From positions 131,501-195,500 of the forward strand of contig NC_060107.1 in assembly GCF_021155765.1 (NCBI RefSeq): 64,000 bases of DNA. The letters are read 5' to 3'. The translations under genes were made by a program, and so were the position numbers. Source of the DNA: Diprion similis. Its lineage: Eukaryota; Arthropoda; Insecta; Hymenoptera; Diprionidae. The notes beneath the pieces are model-generated. The model saw only the letters and a list, made by a program, of their open reading frames with translations, was not told the origin of the DNA and made no database searches. Shown in pieces: positions 24,095 through 37,696 of this stretch. How positions within the stretch are numbered: the first letter of the stretch is position 1; each line of letters starts with the position of its first letter.

Positions 24095-27000
24095 CTATAT
24101 ATTAGAATTGTGGAAGGCCTGAATAATAGAGTTTATACTCTCATAGGTTCCCATGAAAAATCCGAAAATACCTATTACTATAATCAGGATGTCCTTTACA
24201 AAGGTACAGATGCTAAGGGTGGAGTCCTGCCAGCCTACGACCATCTCGATGATCGGAGGGAATAGTAACGCCAATGCGGTACTACTTACAGCACCCACCA
24301 AAGATATGAATAGGTCGAGTCGAGGGATAGCCGCTGCCAGGGCGACTGCAGCCGAGAGAAAAGTATGGTTATTATACCTATATTATTAAAATTGCAGATT
24401 CCACTGTCAATAATATAATTACATTATATGATTACGATTGTACGATACGGTCTTTTTTACAACAAATCCTCTGCCTGCATAAGGAATTTGTTTGTCGAAA
24501 GATTAACGACAGTTGGAGCTGTCGTGCACTCTACGGATTACCGAACACGCACATAAATAGTTCTCCGTACCTGGATGCATACTTACACGTAAAAAGGCAG
24601 AGAACTGACCGAAAGGCAATCTCAGCAACAGCGGGACATTGAAAAGGCCCAAATTTGTCAATAATTAACGGCCATATAATTTCCACGGGCACGTAAAATT
24701 GTAGGGCATATGAGAACAGTATCCCCAAACAGATGGCTATTTTAATGCACTGGGATAATCTACGGAAAATGAGAGATGAAAAAAGAAAACTTACATGTGG
24801 CCTGGTATTACGTACAATGATAGAAGTGGTTTGGAACTTCAACTTACATTTGCTCTTTATCAAGATTTAGAGTCACGGATCCTTCAACGAGATCGCCATA
24901 CTTGAGATAAGCTAGAAAACCTGTCGAAACAAACATGACTGACACTAGAACCATCCCTACGTTCAATACACCCAGGGGTTTGTCAAAGTTGCGAGGCTTC
25001 TTCATCTCATTCTTCAAAGGTAATACCTGCGCGACGCATTAAAATTACACACGATATTGAAATACTATTTTCAAACACGTGATGTTAATCGCACATGTGT
25101 CTGCTTGTGTTACACCGCGGGGCCGAAGGGTTTTAGAGCTTAAATTTCGAATAAATGCCTGTATATGTATAGACATATGATATGTACACATATGGACCCA
25201 TAATCGCGTAATTGGTATTGATGGTTGCGTGTTATCTCATAGACGGCATTAATGAAATATTATTACTGTGCAGAATTTTAATAAAAACGAGAATACTTTG
25301 CAATTCGATGGTTTTACTGTCAAATTCGTCGGACAAATCGCTAGCAATTTGAGTCACAAGGTCCGATATTGTATACGATTGTATAAACTATAAACTTCAA
25401 TAATACTTTTTGCCGCGGTATATTATATGCAGTACATTCTCTACACTGTACCCGCTGGAAACGGGTGAATTCATATCGCCTTCCGCCTTCACGAACCTAC
25501 ATATTGTACTATAGGTAATATGCCTCACGTTATACATTATGCGCCATATTGATATAATTACTCACCAGACTGATACCTTCGAAAGAGTAGATAACCGTGC
25601 TAAAGAACAACGGAAGTGTATTCCAAGATGCTATGTATTTACGTTCCTGTGTAATCGATGGCAAGTCGTACGATAAAAGGTAGATCGTACAAGCGTATCC
25701 TCCCACCATAAGGAAATTCGCCACCGAGGATATCGGTATCATATATTCTAGATTTCGCACCCAAGTAGTGAGAAGTATTGGAATAAGCACAATAGCCATG
25801 TGCACATGTACGTCCCATTCTACTCCGTGTACGTCCATCACCTAGGTATCAAATGAATGCCATGCACTCAGACATGTCGAAATTGTAAACGAGGGATAGA
25901 GGCTAATGTTTTCAATTTTCGTGTACTGGCCACGGCTTACTCAGTGATATTCAATATAAGATATTCCACAATCGCCTTTCTTACAATTTGTATATAAGCA
26001 GTTTCCCGCCAATTTTCATGTGATCGTACTTATTTGTAATTCGAATCCAATCTATTCTTCAAAAGTAGAATATTTCTAAATTTCACTCATATAAAAATGA
26101 GTATCACGTTGTTCCAAAAAACTGTTCTCTTTGTGAACTGTGTTACATATGCAGGTACAATAAGCGTATATTACAGCTCCTATTATATACTTATGTATAC
26201 ATATACACTGGGACTCCTCACGTGACTAGGCCACCTTTAGACCTCGAAACCTCCGATTTTGTTACACTCAGTGAGAGAACCTTCCGCGGTTTTTGTGAAC
26301 AAATTTTTGATTTGGTGTTCCGTACCGAAGTTCTTAAGAGTCAAACTTTGACGATTTAAGAAATTCGAGAAGTTTCGATCGGTGGATTTATCACGAAAAT
26401 GGAAACTTGTATGAACGCAAACAAGGTGTGAGTGATGAATTGGCCTCTCCACATTATTTCACTTTGAATAACATCTTACCATAGATGGAAAAATTTGATG
26501 TTACGTCGATTTCCATTTAGTGTATAGAAAAAACATCGAAGTATTTCAAATTGTTTTATGGTAAATATGAGAAATGCGTAGAATTAGAAAAAAATGCGAC
26601 ACTCTCATAAATGACGTAATTTGTGATAAAACAATAGCAAAAATTAATATCATTACTTGGTAAATGGGAATTAAATTTCTCAGTTTGAAGAAAGACAAAA
26701 AGTACGTGTAACGAGACAAGTGGACTTCGAAATTTTTTTAAATCTCAAAATTAACTAAATTTTGGTTTTCCTTTTGAAAATACAAATATTTCGTAAAATC
26801 ACGATATATTATTTTTCAAAAAGTTTGATTCAAGACGAAAAACTTATAGACCATTCTCGAATTTCGTAAACCGCCCAATTTCGTCTCGTAAGAACTCCGG
26901 AACGGGAACCCGAGTAATTTTGAAAAATATCAGGGAAGGTGCTCCAGGTAGTTTAAAAAATTCTAAATACTACAACAAAATCAAAGGTGACGAAGTCCGA

Positions 27001-29545
27001 AGGTGCCCCAGTTCAAATCAAAAGCGCCATGTATATGTATGTACGGTAATTAGCCCATAGGTACTCGTTATACTCGCCTGTTTCACGTTTGAAGAAATGA
27101 ATACAAAGTAAACGCAACAAAATCCTAGTTGCGTCGTACATAAGAATAAGTTGACCAACTTTCTGAAACAAAAAAAAAAAAATAACAAACGAGTAATGTT
27201 ATAAATTCGAACGAATATATTACGTGTAGACAGAAGACAGATGGTAGCGCTTGCTATTATCGCAGACTGGGTATACTACTATGGCCCATTCCGTCAATTA
27301 TCGATAAACGAGTTGTCGATCATACGATACGTTTACAGAACGACATATCGGAATTGCAGCCAAACCAAAATTTTGGCACCTACTGATCGATGATCGATAA
27401 TTGGCGCACGTGTAGGCCCTATTACATATACATATATTTATATGTAGAATGAGCATCAACTCTATATATTTCTACAGCTTGTACCTAGATAACAAATTAA
27501 AGTCTGAATTGGTACTGACGATTTATAGTTCAGAGGAGAGCTGCTAGTTTTGAAATGTGTAGCGTTGATGTATCATAATTACCTCATTGTGATGGAATAT
27601 TTCCGCAACTTGAGCGGCCCTGTAGCGAAACACAGTTCCACGGTTCCAGCGAAGCCGGGATTTTGCACAGCATCATTTCCGAGCCGCCTAGACATTTCTT
27701 CGCTGCAACGAAGCTTTGCCGGACATTTTTAAAGTAATATAATCGCGCGGCATGGACGTAAGTTTCAATCAGATCAGAGATTTTTGATGTCTAGGTGAAC
27801 TATAAGTATAGCATACGCGACTACCTATGACTGACAATGAGTAGCTTGTCATCCACTTACCAAGATGTGTTGAGCATGAACGCATATAACTCCAAGGAAT
27901 ATGGTCAGCGGTGGTGCCAGTATCAGCCCGGCATTTTTATAGGCATCTCCAAGGGCGAACATTCCAGCACCGACGTTACCTTTGAATAGATGCATCAGCG
28001 TCCCTATGTAACTGAAACCAATCGTGTATATACATGCCCTTGTGCATCCTTTTCGACTTCAACAGCGTTTCAGGAGGGTGCCCTGGTCGATTTTGACGTC
28101 GACGCAGGTATATGTCTCCAAACATCGAAGTCCACGTGTCTCAAGCGCGAAAAAGGGCTTAACAGCCCCATTCCACACCGACGCCATTCCGAACTGAAAA
28201 CACTCCGAGCATCTTCATTTGCCGCAGAAATGAGGACATGGCATGGATTCTACAAATTCGCTATTCCGATTTCGTATAATCCGTGCCATTTCTTCATTTC
28301 TGCGTCAAATTAAAATGTGTCGGAATGTTTTCAGTTCCGAATTGTGTATAGAATGGAGCTGTTTAGCCCTTTTTCGCGTTTAAGATACATGGACTTGGAT
28401 TTTTGGAGGTATACAAGAGGTCAACTTCTAAATCGACCAGGGCACCCCCTTAATACGGCGTATCTGCTTTGTGTGATGCGTCTAACATAATTTATGACCT
28501 AGAGCCCACATACGTTAAATAGGTACTTACGAGGTTGGATGGTCGATCTTCACGCTCCGAGGACTCGTTCCGCCGCTCAAAGCAACGTCCCCTTTGCGAG
28601 TGGAAACGACCATAATCGGATCCTTTGATTGAAACGCTCCGTATTCATCGTTACTACACATAGTTAGATGAAAATATAAGATATCCATTTGTATATGGGG
28701 CATTCCACGCCAACTCAGTAATCGGCTGATCATGACATTTTTTTTAATTTCACCAAGGGTCTTCCTTACGTTAATATGACCCTTGAGAAGCTTCAGCGAA
28801 AGTTTGCAAATTTTTTAAATCTTATCTTTACCCTACGATTTTTTAACGCCATCGCAAAAACACCGAAAATTTTATGGAACAAGAAAAAAAGACCTTTGGT
28901 TTCCGAAATGAAACATTTTCACGCAAGACTTAGAGTGAGACCTCGTTTTTTCTGATATTTTAAATAATTCTTTCTATTTTTTAACAGTTTTTTTTTTTTA
29001 TTTTCATACCTGTGAAAAATCTATTATGATACGTACCGCACCTTCGATTTGATTGCTGTTTTTTTTCATCGCTTCTCTAGTTCTAAAATATGCTCTCGAT
29101 TTATTGCAAAAATTTTATAGTAAATGTTTAACATTTCACGAACGTCAGCGTACGAGAATAAAATATCATAACTGCGGGATGATGTTGTGATGTCGATTCT
29201 ATAATGTATATTAGGTATACTTATACGTTGAATGATGCCTACTATATGAGTAGGATAATGAAAGATACTTGGTCAGTTGAATTAATGAAACTCGAGTGGG
29301 TCATTAATTCAGGACAATGACAATGAGAAAAATCTGATTTAACCAATCATAGAACGATTGTTATGGGTGGGTAAACGCAGATTTTTAGCGTACAATTAAC
29401 CGCGGGATAGTCGCTAGTTATACCTGACTGGTTTGGTGGCTTCTTCGAAGGCAGTTTCGTATCCATGGTTGGTGGCTGTTGAGCTTTTTAGAGGTGGCAT
29501 ACCGCTCTGACTGCTGCGCAATTCCATTATCTGGAATTTTGACAT
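24095..29545 (-). CDS. SLC36-type proton-coupled amino acid transporter (pathetic-like)
   Basis: Nine minus-strand exons join in phase: 29545-29424, 28653-28531, 28011-27861, 27713-27583, 27162-27078, 25841-25566, 25026-24848, 24759-24587, 24345-24095. They encode about 496 residues (490 if the second in-frame ATG at 29527 is used). This multi-span plasma or lysosomal membrane protein carries small amino acids with protons and in insects feeds TOR signalling. Visible family motifs are TLMHLFKGNVGAGMFALGDA (first span), NIFL-like LFLCTTQLGFCCVYFVF, NLEYMIPISSVANF, FEGISLVLPLKNEMKKP, SYALQFYVPVEIIWP and IPRLDLFISLVGAVSS. Hydrophobic spans run to the C-terminus and the length is normal. The N-terminal cytoplasmic part (exons 1-2) is variable, as usual. 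The intron after 27078 has a GC donor. Insects carry several close paralogues, so no gene symbol is given. Confidence 0.93.
28072..28452. mobile_element. Fold-back (palindromic) MITE-like element in an SLC36 intron
   Basis: The left half, starting AGGAGGGTGCCCTGGTCGAT at 28,072, is an imperfect reverse complement of the right half, which ends TCGACCAGGGCACCCCCTT near 28,452. The match runs through the whole element: GCGCGAAAAAGGGCTTAACA on the left answers GTTTAGCCCTTTTTCGCG on the right, CCGAACTGAAAACACTCCG answers CGGAATGTTTTCAGTTCCG, and GCAGAAATGAGGACATGGCA answers TGCCATTTCTTCATTTCTGC. The centre is near 28,263 with a loop of about six bases. It has no coding content, and the ORF seen across it is incidental. 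No clear target-site duplication was found. Confidence 0.8.
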
Positions 29546-30647
29546 GATATATCTTTCAAATGAAAGGTACGTATAAGGATCTGTATCACGAATGTATCAA
29601 CAATTTTGAATCAGAGTATCTGACAATTGTAACATTTTATATAATTACAATTATGAAAGGATAATCATGCATTTTTCATGGTATAATATTACATATCTTT
29701 TGTGTCGACATACGCTATGTTCGGAAAAAATTTCAATTATTACTGCAATCGCTACGACGAAGGTATAAATTGTACCCGATGTCTACATTATTCTGATCCG
29801 AGTATATTTATCCTGGAGCGTTAAACGTTTCATATACGACTTATCTCACATACGAGTTGAAATGACCAACGCATGTCGGAAGTAAAAATTTGATGTTACC
29901 ATCTTAAATAAATCAGCATCACTTTTTCTTTTCCAAAGATAGCATATCACATATGTTTATCTATAATAGTTTTCATCTGAAATAAACTTTTATTTACCTT
30001 TACGTTTTTTCAATTACACCTATGCATAAAGATAAGATATTTTTAACAGCCCATCGTATCACCATTCTACACGCTTATCTATTCCACACCAAACGGAGTA
30101 CTGTAGTGTTAGAGGTGTGTATGTAGAAGATTTAAAAACTGATTGAAAAACTTGAATGCAGTTACAGGCAGATTTTATAAGAGTTTTTATTAGATAAAAT
30201 CTCAGCTGACTTTGACTTTTCCTGGGTCTTCAAACAAGCAGTTTGACCCGTCTAGCAAAATGAGCGTCGAAGAAGGGTTTACCAAACATTAGTTTAAGAA
30301 ATTCGGATAGTATCAGATCAAAAGATGTCAAATTTTCGTAAAATCTTCTGTTACTAACTATAAGCTAGTAAAAGAAATGCATTAACGAGCAATGAAAGTG
30401 GTACAATGTGCCAGCTGATCTAAAGTTGATCGGAACATCTGCGTGATTGGTAGGTATAAAATTTGTCTGCCTTGGAGGATAAATGGCGTCGAACTTCTCT
30501 GTCGCCCGATACAGAGTCTGCAAAAATTATTATCATTCCCGTAATTTATTTTTATATCGTTGTCGTTTTAAAAAATATTGTTCACTCTGAATTCAAATTT
30601 TTGAACTGTGTACCTACTTTTTAATTTCATAACTGATAAAGTTGTAT

Positions 30648-30649
<2 letters not shown>

Positions 30650-30688
<39 letters not shown>

Positions 30689-30700
30689 TACACACACGTA
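30650..30700. repeat. (CA)n microsatellite
   Basis: About 20 dinucleotide units, then CATACATACACACACG. Confidence 0.95.
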
Positions 30701-32944
30701 TAGGGCAAACAACACAAAATAACTTAAAAGTGAACGACATGTATATGTGTTTGTACACTGAATAATACGTACTTGTTGATGGCGTGTATAGAAAACACTG
30801 CTATAATCGCTACCACCAAGAATGATGTTAATGGTCCAAGTGATTGACAAGCTCACGGCTGTTGAAGATTTTTAATGACGCTTGTCATTTGAATGCTTTC
30901 ATTCTTTCGTGCACTTTGCGTTGTCTGCAGTCTAAATTAAGCTCGGACCACGCCAGGAGACATTTGGATCGCGCGTGCGACTCGCGTTCGCATATAAGCG
31001 CTATAGTAGTCACTGAAAATAGCGAAATTCAATACATGTGCAGGTATATAGGATTAAGTTTTCACGCGAATAAGTTCCTTCTTATCGTATTGCTGATCAG
31101 CATGGATCCGCGTGCGCGGCCAAAGATATCTCCGCTGTCAGGGGTAATACGAGCAGACGCGCAACTTACGAGTCTCTCCAATATTGTCAGAATTGCAACT
31201 ACACCTACTATTTGAGATAAGTGTATTACGAGCTGCGAGGCCTGACTTTCAGGTAAAACCAGTTTTACGACGATTCTGTAGCTTCGGGATGAAAGTTGAA
31301 ATTATAAGTATACGTATACGTACACACTCACACACACACACACATATTTATGCCACGTATGTTAAGATGGTTAATATTTTCAATGAACAATTACGTTTTC
31401 ACCTAGTTTCGTTCAAGAAACCGACAAGTTTTATGTACACCAACCTCAGTACATACATCCGTATAATATACAGGTATACCTGCAATATCTATAATATTAT
31501 CGAGACAGATTCGTCGTCTGTTCGCAAGGTGTGACTTGGAATGCCCTTCACACTGCCAACTTAAAATTACGATGGTAAAAATATTTCAGCGAATAGGAAA
31601 TATATGCCATTATACATATCGTGCGCTGAAAGCGTGCATTATATTATTTTCTACCTTTATGCCACGACAGGCCAAGAGCGAAGGGGAAAGACTTGTAGTC
31701 AGAATGCGTAGGTATGCTTTCAATTCAACGAGCAGTATATAGTCAGTGAGCAACAAACACGAGGAATTCGAAGGTCTTATTGAAAGACCTATACTTGGCA
31801 TGGTTCAGATTCTCATACACATTCTTCTATCAAATCTTGGAGCTGTTTAACATCAGGAAATGTTGATTTTCACTTATAAATTAAACGAATATCACCCGTG
31901 ATCAGCCGTTCGGCAATCATGGTAGACTTCATGAAACTTAGGTCGTTAGAAAGAAAAATTATATTTGCGCACTTCGCGTAGTAGATAACACTGGACTTAT
32001 GCAGGTATATCAGCACGACTGTTGATTTATTATGCTTTAAAATTGACCGGAGTGAACGGTGAATCATTCAGAACGCACTGTTTGCACAACTTGCAGACGT
32101 TTATTTTTAATCACTCTCCAAGACCGCGGACCCAGATTGGCTGAGCAATAAATCCAACATATCATCGTGCTTTAGCCCCACTCTGACCGCAGCCAAAACC
32201 AAAACGATCCTAAAATGATTATCCCCTAATGCATGGTTACCTATCCGTTACAGGTACGATAGAAGTTGCCTGCCAGTGATATAATATCTATACACTATAC
32301 CATTAGCAATAGGTGTAATATTAATTATTAACATACCAATCAATCATAAACGTCTTTGAACGTTCGTCACTTTTCATTAACCGCACAGTTTTGAATTTAA
32401 ACATATGCCGGGTACGTTGAATTGTGTTCGTATAATAGGGCGTACAAAGATTTTTAAAATAAAGTTACTTCAGACGATTTATCAAGCTTCGAAGGACAAA
32501 AAATTGTAGCCCTAAGATTTATAGGAATGCTACATGTCTGTTGTACCACAGTAAGAGATACCGACTTGAGAATTGTCGTTGGTCGCGAGGTCGACTTAAG
32601 CTTAAGAATCAATGACGACAATAAGAGACGCTGCACCGACTGACTGAATTTTTGCCGTCCCGCCTGCAGAGCATTCACTTTAAATACGCGCGGTGGTTGC
32701 GTCACGTACACTGCATCGGTGTAAACAGACCTACATATGCATATATCCTATATGCATGAGTAGGAGTGCATGCGCTGCGCGTTTCTCCGCGCAAGAACTT
32801 ATCCCTGGAGGAGAGATGCTGCAGGTACCTACGCGGTAGAAAGTGCACTGACGACGAATCTTGCGATCAATTGTATAGATCATATTGCCGGTTGGAACCT
32901 TATTTTCCGATTAGGTACATCATACAGTTTAAGTCTAAGTTCAA

Positions 32945-33130
32945 GTTGCAGACGGAGAGCAAAAAAATTTTCAACCCAGGACCGAGTTGTACGAGCCTTT
33001 CTAGATTAATTGAACCCTCAGGAACGCGAAAAAGACATCCTGAACAGCGTAGACAGCTCAGAAAATACAGAAGAATTATTTAGTAGTTTTTTCATTCTTC
33101 ACTCTTGCAAAATCACGTAGTCTGGAACTG
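32945..33130 (+). repeat. Isolated, diverged copy of the 312-bp satellite
   Basis: GTTGTACGAGCCTTTCTAGA, then TTAATTGAACCCTCAGGAAC, followed by GCGAAAAAGACATCCTGAAC and a later CTCTTGCAAAATCACGT, match the order and spacing of landmarks in the satellite unit (TGTACGACCATTTCTAGACT, AATTGAACCCTCAGGAAC, CTCTCGCAAAAATACGT). It covers roughly half a monomer, is heavily mutated and lies some 14 kb beyond the array. Confidence 0.75.
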
Positions 33131-35461
33131 AGTCGTGTGATAGATTTTCACCACTGATCTAGGTATAGAATCAATTTGGACCGTGCATGTAAGGATTATG
33201 AGCCGCGTAGGTTTGGCCTTTACAGGATTGAACCGTGCATGGTTCCCGAACCTTGTGATTTTAATGATGTCCCCGACTGAATTGCCCGTAGGCCTATAAT
33301 TTTGCGTAGGATCAAATGTGTAGGAACGGGGCATACCGTCCTTCTTCATCTTTGTTTCCCTCACAATCAGTCGAAATGAGTTATTCATGCACTAATGCAC
33401 ATACCTATATAGTGCAGGTATACCACATTCTTTCATATATTCCCGCACCGTTTCCGTTCAGTTCGGGAATCGGCCACTTCGCGCACTCTCTACTGTATAA
33501 GGAGACGAACTTGCAACGGAGGTATATTATAGAAATGTTAATATTACGATAGAGTGATATTTATTCATATAATATATTCGGAGGTATGTATATCGTGTAT
33601 AATATACTTTATGCTTCCTGCGAGGAATGATATGTATGGTATTTTGTCTCGAATATTTCGCGGCATTCGAACATTGTGTTCAATAAATATATATTTATGT
33701 ATAGGTATTACACATTATATCTCTACACGAGCTTTTCTCCTGCAACTATCATACATTTTCTGACCTCGTTCAGTCCAATTTTTCCACACCAGTAAGTAGT
33801 GTATTATACTATATCACTTATGTTTACTATACCAGGTTATCTCGTAGAAATCTTACACGGGCAATTTAACCCAGGGCGAATCTCCCTATGCATTCATGCA
33901 ATTTCAGAATGCATCCTGCCGAAATCTGCCTGCATATAATTCGATAACTGAGAAGAAGATTGTACTGATAAACTTTTGTGCCGTTGGATGTTGACAATTG
34001 GCCGACTCCTCACGTTCTCCAATCTTGAACGATTAGAAAAGCGTCTATCGTTATTATCTACCCTGTGTTGCATAATGCAAGCGGATTCGCCGTATGTTAA
34101 ACCTGCCTACGAAACATTTCTACGAAATAATTTGGTATATATTACCATTGGTACATCACTACTGCAGTGTTTTATTTACTTTCAACATTTTGTTCTATTA
34201 GAATAATGCTCATTAGTCGCAATAACGTTTAGAAGCGGGGAGGAACTTGTGCTTATTCTTTTTATTATACTGCCCCTATTGGGTTGTGTTAAGAATTCCG
34301 AAGGCTCCGTTCGAGAGTCGTAGTTTCGTTTTTCTTTTCCTTTTGACTAGTGTGCATTGAGAAAAAAATACACCTCGATGTTCATTCTTAACGCAGCCCA
34401 GTCGGTGACGTGGATGGAGGTACATATGATATACGGTACGGTATGTGTCTTTTTTCTTAGTTTAAATACTGCTGTTGCGTTGAAACCTTAGTGCGCACAT
34501 TCTTGTAAGATGTAGTATGAATAAATCATTTTTACTGCACTTAATTATTATCCTTCAGGAAAGTATAGTGAAGTTATACGATCGGTTCAATATACATTAT
34601 AAATATCCTTCGTTGGAATGATTAGTCGTAAATCATCCTACTGATTATGGCTTGGAAATCAGACTTTTACACCGAGTCGTTTGATTGTAAAACAATCGAA
34701 TGTGTGATAGCAAAATATAATTTGACCCGGCCGTAGTTAGCGTTTTGTAAAATGAACGGTCAGATTTCTGTGTATATTCAATATGGCTTGTCAAATGTAA
34801 GTAGATTATAAAAGTAATATTCATACTTCGTGTAAATCACTATGATGAGAGTGAAGACAACCAAAAAAAAATGTACAAATTAACCGACAATGAGTTATTT
34901 TCAACTGCTAGCTACATTGAGATGCATAGCCACGTACTTTTTAGTATAATGTGCGTCCGTGTACATGCCATGTTTATGCTTGTGTGGTACCACAGTAAGA
35001 TACAAGAATTATCCGTTATGCATCTGTAATAATTTGTATGTCGTACGAAGCTTCACAATGCATCATAATTATAATCGCACACTAACCGTATGACTGTCGC
35101 ACAAAAAAAAATCACACATACAATGTATATGATGGCGTGCGACTGCTGCAGGTATACACATAGTACTACTGTACGTATAATATGGAAAATAGACCTGTAT
35201 AAATAAAATGATGTAATACTAATAGAGAGGTGTATATGTTATATACACTGATACTCATTTTTGGTCGGCATGACTGTTCCGAGACTCAGCTGCATTTTGA
35301 TCACTGCCGCGAAAATGTTATAGCCAATCAAGGTGTTGAGTTTGTAGTAATGGACGATAGCGAAACGCAACCAAGTTTCGTACACTTTTTTGATTTCACT
35401 ATTCTTAATATACCGGATGTGAACGAACGCAAGTGTTCCATCTATGCTGTAGATTCGATTT

Positions 35462-37658
35462 CTAAATCTGTGGTCGTAGCTGGAAAAGCAGATCCACCAC
35501 AGCTTCGTCGGCCAGAGTTGATGTGTCCCCAACGTTTCTGTCGCCGACAGCTATTTTTCGTAATATACGCCGCATAATTTTCCCCGTACGCGTTTTCGGC
35601 AGGCTAGGGGCATGCTGAACAACATCCGGTTGAGCGAAGGGCCCTATCCTTTCTCGTACTGAAACGAAGAGAAAAGGAAAATTAAAAATCAGTTCAATTC
35701 TTGGGCTGTAAAACAAAGAAACGTAGATTTTGCATCAAGGAGGCAAAGTAGGTTTTTTCACGACAAAAAAACGAACATTTCATTTCAGCTGCATGGGATG
35801 TGTTTGGTAAATATCATATTTACGAGTGTGCTGAATCCAAAAATAACTTCCATTCCCTTCCATCACGTACATTATTTTTGCAAAATACAAGGTGTCTGCA
35901 TAAAAAAAGCATACTAATAATGAAAAAACCAGCATTTCATTGAAATGAAGTAAACAATATTGTTCACAAAATTGAATAAACAATTTCTTCATGAAGTGTA
36001 CTTAACATTCTGTCTTCACTCTTTTTCCCTATGAAATCTTTGCTTCTAATCTTTTATACTTCTCCGAACACGCTTCCACTTTCCATTTTCTATTTTCCTG
36101 TTTGTATTTATTCTTAAGTCTCGTTCTAGTACATATTAAATAGAAGTAAGAAATGAATTTTGCATAGGATTTTCAGAACCAAGAACAGGCTACCAGATTT
36201 CAAATTATACGGGATTTTCACTCTAAACGAAACTACAAAGACGAGTTCAAGGGAAATCCTGACGTGATGGAGTTTTTTGAGTATTTCTGAAACGATTACT
36301 TTGACTACGGAACGCGGGAAAAAAGACGCGTAAACTATACTTGCGTCAGATACAGATCAATCGTAACGATCAAATATAGGATTTTTTGTGGAAAATTCAC
36401 GTAGGTATATATATATCACATCCATACAATTATCTGTCGTAGAGCGATGAGTGATAATGATATGCACCTTTTATCTTCAATTCGTCCTGCAGCTTTCGGT
36501 CAAACGGCGCGTCCTGGTTCGGCGTAATGAAGCAGTAAAGACATTGGCCCTTGACCGGATGTGGCCTGCTTACCACAGCTGCTTCCGCAACGGCTTCGTG
36601 CTCGCTCAAGACACTCTCAACTTCGGCAGTGGACATCAAATGCCCGGACACATTCAGCATGTCATCTACGCGGCCTGTCACCCACAAATAACCATCGGCG
36701 TCTCGTTTCGCACCTGTTGGCATATTTCAAGAATCGTTTCATTTCCACCGTAGGCCTTTATCGATGTAGAGTACCTATAGCGGGAGGAATGTCGGTGGGT
36801 AACTTTTTTTGAATTTCGTAAACTGTGAGATCCCAAATTTTCTAACCCGTCGACTCAGTTTTTACGCGAGAGGCGAGGCAATGTGAAACAAAGCAGTTCA
36901 GCTTCCTCGCGAGGATGCATCTATTAGGCCATGAAGAGCTTGGAATAATTAGAAAAAAATATGTCCGCGTAACTGCTTAAAAATTTCATCGCTTCAACCT
37001 TTCGACAACACCCCCTACCATCATTTCGACAGTCTGAAAAATTATTCCACGTCAACATGCCTATCCAGAAATTAAAAGCCCGACAAATATTCGACTCTCA
37101 CGGCGACCCAACACTCGAAGTTGATCTCGTGACCGATATTGGACTTCTGCGATCCTCCGTCCCCTGTGTTTTCTCGCCTAACCCAAACGAAGCTACCGAA
37201 CTGCGGGACAACAACGAAGCCTCGTACAACGGCCGATCGGTATTCAAAGCAGTTGAAATCATCAACAACACCATAGCTCCGGAGCTTCTTCGCTCGAAGC
37301 TTGAAGTATGTCAGCAGCGCGAAATTGATAATCTGATGACAAGCCTGGACGGAACTGACAACAAGTCAAGGCTTGGAGCAAACGCAATTCTCGCTGTCTC
37401 TGTCGCCTGCTGCAAGGGTGGCGCGGCAAAAAGGGGCCTTCCGCTTTACAGATATATCGCTGAATTGTCAGAAAACACGGAAATAATTATTCCCGTACCA
37501 GCGTTCAATGTAATCAGCGGCGGAAAATATGCTGGAAATTCTCTTGCTTGTCAGGAATTTATGATCCTACCTACAGGTATGTACAGACACACATCGCATT
37601 GAGAGCAACGACTTTAGTAGTAGTAGTAGTAGTAGTAGTAATAATAATAATAATCAGA

Positions 37659-37696
<38 letters not shown>

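Larger units (their letters stand above)
29546..35461. other. Long region without a firm gene, between SLC36 and acetyl-CoA synthetase
   Basis: This must contain the SLC36 promoter and any noncoding first exons. It holds a CA microsatellite (30,650-30,700), a shorter CA run (31,322-31,345), a lone satellite relic (about 32,945-33,130), and one minus-strand open segment behind a good acceptor (30,517-30,365) that I could not assign. The ORF over the CA repeat is low complexity. Nothing else was recognised. Confidence 0.45.

Noticed and set aside
26237-27060. Possible further diverged satellite pieces in an SLC36 intron (for example AAGAACTCCGGAACGGGAAC near 26,889)
   Set aside because: Only short, scattered resemblance; landmark order is not maintained.
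27990-28313. 107-codon plus-strand ORF
   Set aside because: It runs from an SLC36 exon into the palindromic element; its reading frame is a by-product of that repeat.
30614-30856. ORF with poly-(Cys-Val) stretch
   Set aside because: Produced by the CA microsatellite.
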